A stretch of 5,009 nt of DNA, taken from Bacillota bacterium. Lineage in GTDB: Bacteria; Bacillota; Limnochordia; Darwinibacteriales; DTU012. The translations under genes were made by a program, and so were the position numbers. Shown in pieces: positions 1 through 5,008 of this stretch (the first letter of the stretch is position 1; each line of letters begins with the position of its first letter). The notes beneath the pieces are model-generated. The model did not search any database. It was not told the DNA's origin and saw only the letters and a program-made list of their open reading frames with translations. The stretch spans positions 1 to 5,009 of the forward strand of contig JAAYLQ010000013.1 in the NCBI GenBank assembly GCA_012521805.1, read 5' to 3'.

Positions 1-504
1 ATCCTCCACTACAGTAGTGCCTTCATATTCAGCTTTAAAGCGCAGCACAGGTTTGCGTCCCTGTTCAATAAACTGCTGCCGCTCTGCGTCAGATAAATGG
101 AAGCAGCGGCCATCGTACTTTGGATCCCGTCCCTGTTCGACTGCTTCTTTCCGAATCTGATCCAGTTCTTCCGGAGTGCAGAAGCACTGATAAGCTCGGC
201 CGGCTTCCAGCAGTTTATCGGCATACTCCCGGTAAAGATCAAGGCGCTGAGATTGGAAGTAAGGACCGTAGTCACCGCCCACCTCAGGACCTTCATCCCA
301 AAACAGCTCAAGATATTTCATTCCATCTAAAATAGCCTGAGTTGAAGCTTCTGTACTTCTGGCCAGATCTGTATCTTCAATGCGCAGTACAAAAACGCCA
401 TTATGATGTTTAGCAAATAAATAATTAAATAAAGCGGTTCTTGAAGAGCCTACATGCAAATAGCCTGTAGGGCTGGGTGCGAACCGAACTCTTACCTGAT
501 CCAT
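1..504 (-). CDS. gltX: Glutamyl-tRNA synthetase, N-terminal 168 residues (partial, runs off left edge)
   Basis: Cytoplasmic class I aminoacyl-tRNA synthetase that charges tRNA-Glu (in many Bacillota also tRNA-Gln, for later amidation). Only the start of the Rossmann catalytic domain is present. Visible are the opening FAPSPTGYLHVGSSR (residues 8-22), with HVGS as the HIGH-type ATP signature at 17-20, and LRIEDTD at 40-46. A zinc-type motif follows: C107-x-C109-x24-C134-x-H136, the same spacing as I recall for the E. coli enzyme. GRKPVLRFK at 149-157 is also typical. The KMSKS loop and anticodon-binding domain lie outside the window, so discriminating versus non-discriminating type cannot be judged. 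Start: two in-frame ATGs exist, at 510 and 504. AGGAGG at 516-511 directly abuts the first and lies 6 bases from the second, so 504 is preferred. The gene begins 20 bases after the ddh stop, probably in the same operon. The reading frame is intact up to the window edge. Confidence 0.96.
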   Translation of the reverse strand, partial: MDQVRVRFAPSPTGYLHVGSSRTALFNYLFAKHHNGVFVLRIEDTDLARSTEASTQAILDGMKYLELFWDEGPEVGGDYGPYFQSQRLDLYREYADKLLEAGRAYQCFCTPEELDQIRKEAVEQGRDPKYDGRCFHLSDAERQQFIEQGRKPVLRFKAEYEGTTVVED

Positions 505-510
505 GTTCAT

Positions 511-516
511 CCTCCT
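511..516 (-). promoter_or_regulatory. Ribosome binding site that sets the gltX start
   Basis: Minus strand reads AGGAGG. Spacing is 0 bases to the ATG at 510-508 and 6 bases to the in-frame ATG at 504-502. The spacing favours the second ATG, giving a protein that begins MDQVRVRFAPSP. Confidence 0.8.
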
Positions 517-524
517 AAATTTAG

Positions 525-1421
525 CTACACTAACTCTCTCAGTAATGCATCTCTATCGCCATACAGATAGTCTATTATTGGTATCTCTAACATAGTATAA
601 GCACCCGGTTTTTGTTTTACACTTGCCCTGGCACATGCAGTCATGTTCTGAGCAGTCAACGCCGGGTTATTAATCCGCATCTCATATTTAAAGTGCTGGT
701 TGGCAGTTTTACCTGAAACCCCGCGGCGCTCAATCACCACTCCATGACCGGTATCGATCAGCTGCTCAACATCATCCACTTGGTAGACATGAGTTTCATC
801 ATTAACAAAATAGGGATCCTGTTTGATCGCTTGCTTAACTGATTCGAAATTGGCTCCGGGAGCCAGCTGCACATAAACTAATCTTCGGTGAATGCCGGTA
901 CCGGCCGGGATGGTAACCGAGAGGGCATTCTCAACCCCTGGAATGGCTTTAACGGCCACTGTATGGCCCATGCTCATCCCCGGTCCAAAATTGGTGTAAG
1001 TGATTCCCTTTGGTGCCATCATGGCAAAAATTCCCCGGATCAGCGAATCTGTGCCCGGATCCCAACCGGCAGATATCACTGCCACTGAGTTATGTTTTAC
1101 TGCAACCTGCTCTAGTTCCCGGCGAACATCAACTAATTGTCCGTGAACATCATAGCTGTCAACGGTATTAATACCCTTAGCCAGGATTTCCGCAGCATAA
1201 GTCGGAACTAAGCGTGTTGGGGTACAGATTAATGCTACATCTACCTCAGCAAGCTGTTCGATATCTGTGACAACCGGAATGTCAGCCAAAGCAGGCGGCT
1301 GTATTCCTGCCGCATCCCGCCGCACAACCCCCACCAATTCCATGTCGGGAGCAGCCTGAACAGCTTCTACAGCATATTTTCCGATATTGCCGTAACCAAC
1401 AACTGCAACTTTGATGCTCAA
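525..1421 (-). CDS. ddh: meso-Diaminopimelate D-dehydrogenase, Symbiobacterium-like (type II) form
   Basis: NADP-dependent cytoplasmic oxidoreductase that reversibly converts L-2-amino-6-oxopimelate (from tetrahydrodipicolinate) plus ammonia to meso-diaminopimelate. This is the one-step branch supplying lysine and peptidoglycan. The protein has 298 residues. An N-terminal Rossmann fold carries GYGNIG at 9-14, with R34-R35 after the second strand as expected for NADP. The substrate domain shows D88-S-Y-D91, SAGWDPGTDS at 117-126, FGPGMSMGH at 145-153 and MRINNPALTAQ at 248-258. From memory the whole sequence matches the Symbiobacterium thermophilum enzyme (299 residues) with a one-residue offset. 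The pocket residues F145, M151, T170, R180 and H226 here correspond to its F146, M152, T171, R181 and H227. The start codon is TTG at 1421-1419, chosen because AAGGGGG lies 6 bases upstream at 1434-1428 and the N-terminus then matches family length. It lies 38 bases after the phosphorylase gene and 20 bases before gltX. Confidence 0.95.
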   Translation of the reverse strand: MSIKVAVVGYGNIGKYAVEAVQAAPDMELVGVVRRDAAGIQPPALADIPVVTDIEQLAEVDVALICTPTRLVPTYAAEILAKGINTVDSYDVHGQLVDVRRELEQVAVKHNSVAVISAGWDPGTDSLIRGIFAMMAPKGITYTNFGPGMSMGHTVAVKAIPGVENALSVTIPAGTGIHRRLVYVQLAPGANFESVKQAIKQDPYFVNDETHVYQVDDVEQLIDTGHGVVIERRGVSGKTANQHFKYEMRINNPALTAQNMTACARASVKQKPGAYTMLEIPIIDYLYGDRDALLRELV

Positions 1422-1459
1422 TGATAACCCCCCTTTTCCATCCTGATAAAGTTTCGCGT

Positions 1460-2260
1460 CTAACTTTCAGATTCCTGCAGACCCGGGAGGGGAACCTCAC
1501 ACTTACTGCAGGAACAGCTCGGCAGCTGCGCCACTGCAGCCAGACTATCCAGGGCAAGCCGGCGCACACTGTTCATATTATCTGTCATAATCGCGCTGAC
1601 TTCACTGTGGGACAAGGCTGAATCTGTTATACCCGCTCCCATGTTAGTAACAACACAGATCGAAGCATAGCAGATGCCCGCTTCCCGGGCTAACACCACT
1701 TCCGGCACATTAGTCATGCCGAGAACATCACCGCCGAGCAGTGCCGCCATCTTGACCTCCGCAGCCGTCTCATAGCGGGGACCTTCAAAGCAGGCGTAGC
1801 ATCCACCGTTGTGAAGCTGCAGATTCATTCCCTCACCTATGTTTGCAATTGTTTCCCTTAAAGTATGGCAGTAGGGATTAGTTACATCAACGTGCACTAC
1901 TGGAGTGCTTTCGCCGTCAAAAAAAGTGAAGGGACGGGTTTTGGTAAAGTCAATAAATTGGTCGATCAATACAAAATCACCTGGGCGCATGCTGGGATTA
2001 GCGGAACCAACCGCATTGGTGGCAATAATGTACTCAACACCAAGGGATTTTAAAGCCCAGATTATACCGCGATAATTGATCTTATGGGGAGCAGTGGCAT
2101 GGCCGCTGCCGTGGCGAGCGATAAAGCCAATCTCCTGCTGCTGGTAATAGCCTGCAGTTAATGAAACTTCGCCATAGGGAGTGGGAAGCTGAATATTCCT
2201 GGCCTGATCCAACAGCAGCGGATCATAAACACCAGTCCCGCCGATCACCGCAAACCGCAT
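1460..2260 (-). CDS. MTAP/PNP-family purine nucleoside phosphorylase, likely 6-oxopurine specific
   Basis: Cytoplasmic enzyme of purine salvage that cleaves a nucleoside with phosphate to the free base and a (deoxy)ribose 1-phosphate. The 266-residue protein shows GGTGV (7-11) and ARHG (48-51) for phosphate, NAVGS (82-86), FEGPRYET (158-165) and GMTNVPEVVLAREAGICYAS (181-200). The family is commonly annotated as methylthioadenosine phosphorylase. However, the base-site residue is N206 (in VVTN), as in PNP enzymes (human N243), not the Asp of adenine-specific MTAP. H218 in LSHSEV aligns with the PNP histidine that binds the ribose 5'-OH (human H257). This favours inosine/guanosine over methylthio substrates. 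Cysteines 131, 197, 202, 249, 251 and 254 resemble the disulfide set of archaeal MTAP II/PNP, including the C-terminal CSC. Start: a reading from 2296 is possible, but AAAGGAG 8 bases before the ATG at 2260 decides the start. It is the first gene of the presumed run leading into ddh and gltX. Confidence 0.9.
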   Translation of the reverse strand: MRFAVIGGTGVYDPLLLDQARNIQLPTPYGEVSLTAGYYQQQEIGFIARHGSGHATAPHKINYRGIIWALKSLGVEYIIATNAVGSANPSMRPGDFVLIDQFIDFTKTRPFTFFDGESTPVVHVDVTNPYCHTLRETIANIGEGMNLQLHNGGCYACFEGPRYETAAEVKMAALLGGDVLGMTNVPEVVLAREAGICYASICVVTNMGAGITDSALSHSEVSAIMTDNMNSVRRLALDSLAAVAQLPSCSCSKCEVPLPGLQESES

Positions 2261-2268
2261 CTGATCAT

Positions 2269-2275
2269 CTCCTTT
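2269..2275 (-). promoter_or_regulatory. Ribosome binding site that sets the phosphorylase start
   Basis: Minus strand AAAGGAG lies 8 bases before the ATG at 2260-2258. It rules out the longer in-frame reading from 2296, whose extra 12 residues (MKMRVKIKGDDQ) would be encoded by the leader and the binding site itself. Confidence 0.8.
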
Positions 2276-2288
2276 GATCTTTACCCGC

Positions 2289-2313
2289 ATTTTCAAGCAG
2301 GATTTTTGAAAAT
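2289..2313. promoter_or_regulatory. Inverted repeat in the divergent spacer, possible operator
   Basis: ATTTTCAA (2289-2296) and TTGAAAAT (2306-2313) form a perfect 8-bp inverted repeat around a 9-base spacer. It sits between the divergent phosphorylase gene and the plus-strand gene at 2365. On the plus strand its right arm contains TTGAAA (2306-2311), usable as a -35 box. TATAGT follows at 2327-2332, but the spacing of 15 bases is short, so the promoter reading is weak. No U-run follows either arm closely enough for a terminator. A regulator binding here could affect both directions; this is inference. Confidence 0.35.
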
Positions 2314-2364
2314 ATATGTTAAAAAATATAGTAGCCCTTTTTCTGCCCAGAGAAAGGAGTCGTT

Positions 2365-2700
2365 ATGGTACGCTTTCTACTCGTATCCTTGCTGCTGTTA
2401 CTGGTAACAGCACCAGACTTTTTGACAACTGAATACTATGTTATCGATACCATCGCTGATGGTGTGATCAGGCTGGAACCCCTGGGCGAAGCCTACCTTG
2501 ATTTTACCAGCTATGAGCAGGGAATCCGTTACATCAAGCTTAGGAACAATCAACATCTAGAAGAAGGACAAGTTGTAGCCGCTTCTGTCGTTGGGAACCG
2601 GATCTTAAAGATTACACCTGATCCGGTCAAAACAGAACAGCGCAGAGCAGAAATTACAGCCATTCTAAATCGGATTCGCACTACTTGTGGTGGCGATTAG
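2365..2700 (+). CDS. Small exported or membrane-anchored protein, divergent DUF3006-like
   Basis: A 111-residue protein of unknown function. Residues 1-16 form a signal-like segment: R3, then a run of Leu/Val from 4 to 14. The best A-type cleavage point, after A16, is followed by Pro17, which disfavours signal peptidase I, so the segment may remain as a membrane anchor. The body (24-105) resembles the DUF3006 protein encoded opposite: YYVIDTIADG (24-33) against WQAVVDRFEGD, LEEG (65-68) against LKEG, and ITAILNRIR (97-105) against VTAILERLA. The shared order suggests a fold relative with an extra export signal; this is a by-eye comparison, not a search result. The start is supported by AAAGGAG at 2353-2359, 5 bases before the ATG. 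It is the only plus-strand gene here. Its last 20 bases overlap the end of the convergent DUF3006 gene. Confidence 0.75.
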   Translation: MVRFLLVSLLLLLVTAPDFLTTEYYVIDTIADGVIRLEPLGEAYLDFTSYEQGIRYIKLRNNQHLEEGQVVAASVVGNRILKITPDPVKTEQRRAEITAILNRIRTTCGGD

Positions 2701-2926
2701 CCAATCTTTCTAAAATCGCGGTGACTCTCTCCCGCGCAGATTCGGTCGCTTCCCGATCGAGCTGCCAAGTGGCGGTGAGATAGTCACCCTCTTTTAACTC
2801 TTGCGGCAGCAGCTGCCGCGGCAGTTCAACAGTAAAATAGCTTTCTCTGCTCTCCTGTTTTGGATCAAAACAGTGGAGCACTGCCAAATCCCCTTCAAAG
2901 CGATCTACCACAGCCTGCCACTTCAT
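2681..2926 (-). CDS. DUF3006 family protein, partner of the adjacent MBL-fold protein
   Basis: An 81-residue cytoplasmic-looking protein with no signal peptide. It has the DUF3006 layout: an opening VVDRFEGDLAVL (6-17), a middle strand ending in LPRQLLP (35-41), LKEGDYL (44-50), and a C-terminal charged helix LDREATESARERVTAILERL (56-75). Biochemical function is unknown. In my recollection this family often sits beside ComEC-like metallo-beta-lactamase genes, as here. The ATG at 2926 is preceded by AAGGAGG (2939-2933) at 6 bases. That site overlaps the TAA stop (2940-2938) of the MBL gene, with an 11-base gap between genes, which implies co-transcription and possibly coupled translation. The 3' end overlaps the plus-strand gene at 2365-2700. 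Confidence 0.85.
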   Translation of the reverse strand: MKWQAVVDRFEGDLAVLHCFDPKQESRESYFTVELPRQLLPQELKEGDYLTATWQLDREATESARERVTAILERLANRHHK

Positions 2927-2932
2927 AGAAGC

Positions 2933-2939
2933 CCTCCTT
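2933..2939 (-). promoter_or_regulatory. Strong ribosome binding site overlapping the upstream stop codon
   Basis: AAGGAGG on the minus strand shares two bases with the TAA stop of the MBL-HhH gene and lies 6 bases before the DUF3006 ATG. The arrangement suggests translational coupling between the two genes. Confidence 0.8.
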
Positions 2940-3987
2940 AATACACGTAAAAATAGTCTCTAATCTGTTCCAGTGTTTTTGCACCAATCCCGGTAATATT
3001 GATCAAATCTTCAACAGAATCAAACCCAAATTCTTCCCGATATGTAATGATTCTTGCTGCTAAAACCGGACCGATTCCCGGCACTGTCTGCAGCTCCTCT
3101 AAGGTTGCTGAGTTTAAGTTGAGCCGCTGATCTGCTCCTACCCTGCTTTTAGCAGTTTCTATGCTCACTACCCCATCCTCAACTCTGACAGTAATCGTGC
3201 CGTGGTGATCTGTTCTGTAAATCTCAGCACCAGCTGCTTGGTAACGCACTAATACTTCTAAATCTGGATGGCCATACCGATTTCCTTCGCCAACCATAAT
3301 CACTGCTGTGCTCGGCTGGACCGCAGCAACAAACTCGTGGTGACTTGAGGTACTGCTGCCGTGGTGCGGTACCTTGATGATATCCGCAGCAAGCTCAGCC
3401 CGCTTGTTAATTAACAGCTGTTCAGCTTCTTTTTCAATATCCCCAGTAAATAAGAAACTGACCCCATCAACTTCCATCCGCAGCACTATCGAGTTATTGT
3501 TGATCTGATCAGATAGAGGTTGGCTGGGATGCAATACCTCAATCCGGTCAATTCCAGCAATTGGAATTTCTGTCCCCGGCTCAGCCAGCAGAAATGGTAT
3601 ATCTAAGGATTCAATTAAAAGGAGCAGGCGCTCATATAACTGGGTTGTATGAACCTGATAATTAGAATAAACCCTGGCCACAGGGATCTGCTCCAAAACA
3701 GGAATCAGCCCCCCAATATGGTCAGAATGGGGATGGGTCATAACAACAGCATCAATATCTTCGATACCCAGCCTCTTGATGTGCGGGACAACCACCGCCG
3801 CACCGGCAGACTGAATGCCGGCATCAATCAGAAGTACTCCCCCGTCACTTGAGTGGATTAAAACCGCATCTCCTTGGCCAACATCGAGAAAGTCGACTTG
3901 GACTTGAGCTGCTAAACCAACCTGAGCAGTGACCAGCAGCAAGCAGATAAGTAACAGCAAATTGTGTTTAATCCGGTACAATGCCAA
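2938..3987 (-). CDS. Exported ComEC-type metallo-beta-lactamase-fold protein with C-terminal ComEA-like HhH domain
   Basis: A 349-residue protein, probably secreted. Residues 1-26 are a signal peptide (R5/K7, hydrophobic 10-19, likely cleavage after GLA at 26). Residues 29-275 are a metallo-beta-lactamase domain like the one at the C-terminus of ComEC: VDFLDVGQGDAVLI (31-44), LIDAG (53-57), metal motif THPHSDHIGG (84-93), H153, NNNSIVLR (163-170), FTGDIEKEAE (180-189), KVPHHGSSTSSH (205-216), GHP (239-241) and DHHGT (260-264). The metal ligands look complete. Residues 289-347 are a ComEA-like DNA-binding helix-hairpin-helix: LNLNSATLEELQTVPGIGP, then LINITGIGAKTLEQI. The ComEC channel helices are absent. 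Likely substrate is extracellular DNA or another phosphodiester; this is inference. Start is TTG at 3987, with AAAGGA 4 bases upstream; the nearby ATG at 3992 is out of frame. A TTG two codons later is the alternative. Middle gene of the ParA to DUF3006 operon. Confidence 0.9.
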   Translation of the reverse strand: MALYRIKHNLLLLICLLLVTAQVGLAAQVQVDFLDVGQGDAVLIHSSDGGVLLIDAGIQSAGAAVVVPHIKRLGIEDIDAVVMTHPHSDHIGGLIPVLEQIPVARVYSNYQVHTTQLYERLLLLIESLDIPFLLAEPGTEIPIAGIDRIEVLHPSQPLSDQINNNSIVLRMEVDGVSFLFTGDIEKEAEQLLINKRAELAADIIKVPHHGSSTSSHHEFVAAVQPSTAVIMVGEGNRYGHPDLEVLVRYQAAGAEIYRTDHHGTITVRVEDGVVSIETAKSRVGADQRLNLNSATLEELQTVPGIGPVLAARIITYREEFGFDSVEDLINITGIGAKTLEQIRDYFYVY

Positions 3988-4010
3988 TTCATCCTTTCTA
4001 AGTGACTATA

Positions 4011-4787
4011 TCAGCTGGAGCGGCGCAGTTTAAACTTCACCAGATCCCGGGCAAGCTCACGGTAGGCTAGAGCTCCCGGAACCTGGATTTTATGCTCGAA
4101 AATAGGTTTCTGCTCCCTAGCACTTTCGGCAAAGCGAATGCTGCGGTTGACTTGGTATGGGAAAATATGAATATCGCTAAACTGTTCGTTTAGGATCCTG
4201 ATCACTTCCCGTGCATGGTTAGTTCTGGAATCAAACATAGTCGGCAGGATGCCGGCAATCTCCAGAGTGCTGTTCAGCTGTCCCCGAATTTTAGCAACCA
4301 GTTTTAATAATGCTAACGTGCCGCGGATGCTGAGGAATTCACACGAAACGGGAATAATCACATAATTAGCGGCAGCCAAGGCATTCATAGTGAGAATGCC
4401 TAAGGATGGCTGGCTGTCAATAATGATAAAATCATATTTGTTTCTCACTTGATTGATAATCCGGGTCAGACGCCGCTCCCGAGCAGGTGCACTGATCAGC
4501 TGCATCTCAGCTAACGCCAGGTCAATATTTGCTGGAAGCAGATCTACCCCATACTCTGTTGTCAGGATTAAATCGTGAACCGGTATATCCCTGACCAAAC
4601 AGTTAAACACGGTTTGTTCCAGTTCGTCCGGTTCATAGCCGGAATAAAATGTTAAGCCAGCCTGGGGATCCAGATCGACCAGTAAGACCCGCTGTTCAAT
4701 GTCGGTTAGAGCTACCCCTAGATTGAATGTCGAAGTTGTTTTCCCTACTCCACCTTTTTGGTTGGCAAATACATATACCTCTCCCAT
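4011..4787 (-). CDS. ParA/Soj-type P-loop ATPase
   Basis: A 258-residue cytoplasmic ATPase of the ParA/Soj branch, normally used for partitioning of chromosome, plasmid or other cargo by ATP-dependent dimerisation on DNA. Seen: deviant Walker A NQKGGVGKTTS at 9-19 with signature K11 and K16; Walker A' VDLDPQ at 37-42 with the D40 expected for hydrolysis; Walker B FIIIDSQPSLG at 120-130. Basic residues R188 and R218 sit where I recall the DNA-binding arginines of B. subtilis Soj (R189, R218), inside TMFDSRTNHAREV and IRFAESAREQKPIF. There is no MinD-type membrane helix at the C-terminus. Walker B reads DSQPS where DxPPS is more usual. GGGAGG at 4800-4795 lies 7 bases before the ATG. No parB follows; the next gene, 23 bases on, is the exported MBL-HhH protein. 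The partner may lie outside the window, or the ATPase is an orphan. Confidence 0.92.
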   Translation of the reverse strand: MGEVYVFANQKGGVGKTTSTFNLGVALTDIEQRVLLVDLDPQAGLTFYSGYEPDELEQTVFNCLVRDIPVHDLILTTEYGVDLLPANIDLALAEMQLISAPARERRLTRIINQVRNKYDFIIIDSQPSLGILTMNALAAANYVIIPVSCEFLSIRGTLALLKLVAKIRGQLNSTLEIAGILPTMFDSRTNHAREVIRILNEQFSDIHIFPYQVNRSIRFAESAREQKPIFEHKIQVPGALAYRELARDLVKFKLRRSS

Positions 4788-4890
4788 ATAGCTTCCTCCC
4801 CTGGATGGCAGATCTTACAATCTTATTTCGGGATCCTTGATAAATTCCCCTTCTAGACAAGGTGAACTGAACTATGTGAAAAAATTCATC
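4788..4890. other. ParA leader region, no gene seen
   Basis: A+T-rich stretch upstream of the ParA gene. No reading frame with a plausible ribosome binding site was found. The best minus-strand promoter guess is TTCACA (4880-4875), a 17-base spacer, then TCTAGA (4857-4852). The -10 match is poor, so no promoter is called. Confidence 0.4.
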
Positions 4891-4919
4891 AAAAAAACTT
4901 GATTTGTTAAATCAAATCA
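4891..4919 (-). terminator. Candidate weak intrinsic terminator upstream of the ParA gene
   Basis: On the minus strand TGATTTG (4919-4913), a 6-base loop and CAAATCA (4906-4900) form a 7-bp stem, followed by AG and seven T residues (4897-4891). An alternative 7-bp register, TTGATTT/AAATCAA, exists with a 3-base loop. The geometry fits a Rho-independent terminator ending a transcript from a gene beyond the right edge. The stem is A+T-rich, so it would be weak. The same palindrome can be read as an operator on the plus strand. Confidence 0.4.
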
Positions 4920-4927
4920 GTTAAGAT
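4899..4927 (+). promoter_or_regulatory. Possible plus-strand promoter with embedded palindrome
   Basis: TTGATT (4899-4904), a 17-base spacer and TAAGAT (4922-4927) match the sigma-A boxes at 4 of 6 positions each. The palindrome TGATTTG-N6-CAAATCA (4900-4919) lies mostly between the boxes, a usual operator position. It would drive a gene starting beyond the right edge. This competes with the terminator reading of the same bases. Confidence 0.25.
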
Positions 4928-4948
4928 ATTTGTGGTTGTAGCAAACTA

Positions 4949-5008
4949 CTCCTTTGCTTCATAGGCTAATATTAGCTCTTGGATAGCTAATATCCCAAAG
5001 CAAAGGGG
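4949..5008. repeat. Large imperfect hairpin at the right edge
   Basis: Outer arms CCTTTGCTT (4951-4959) and AAGCAAAGG (4998-5006) are perfect over 9 bp, and a G-T and a C-G pair extend them to 4949/5008. Inner arms ATATTAGCT (4969-4977) and AGCTAATAT (4985-4993) form a second 9-bp stem with a 7-base loop. Unpaired bases between the stems are 9 on the left and 4 on the right. A perfect 12-bp palindrome GCTAATATTAGC (4965-4976) offers an alternative fold. No U-run follows within the window. It could be a structured leader, a terminator cut by the edge, or a copy of a dispersed repeat. Confidence 0.5.

Noticed and set aside
9..311. Open 100-codon frame on the minus strand at the left edge
   Set aside because: It is an out-of-frame shadow of gltX, which is unmistakable in the adjacent frame (HVGS signature, IEDTD, zinc-type motif).
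1282..1569. 95-codon minus-strand frame spanning the phosphorylase-ddh junction
   Set aside because: It overlaps two well supported genes in another frame, and its Cys/Arg/Trp-rich product matches no family.
2261..2296. N-terminal extension of the phosphorylase to an ATG at 2296
   Set aside because: The extra 12 residues are encoded by the leader and ribosome binding site; the ATG at 2260 has AAAGGAG at 8 bases and gives the family N-terminus MRFAVIGGTG.
3649..3852. 67-codon plus-strand frame inside the MBL gene
   Set aside because: No ribosome binding site or family signal; it is antisense to the conserved THPHSDH region.
3990..3992. ATG as start of the MBL-HhH gene
   Set aside because: It is out of frame with the conserved protein; the in-frame start is TTG at 3987 (or 3981).
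4011..4787. MinD or Mrp/ApbC identity for the P-loop ATPase
   Set aside because: No C-terminal amphipathic membrane helix and no CxxC iron-sulfur motif; DLDPQ, TMFDSRT and the RFAESAREQKP region are Soj/ParA-like.
4852..4880. Promoter for the ParA gene (TTCACA-17-TCTAGA, minus strand)
   Set aside because: The -10 box matches at only 3 of 6 positions, too weak to call.
4949..5008. Hairpin as a T-box or other known riboswitch
   Set aside because: No conserved T-box or riboswitch core was recognised, and the minus-strand gene downstream is a ParA ATPase, not an amino-acid or tRNA-synthetase gene.
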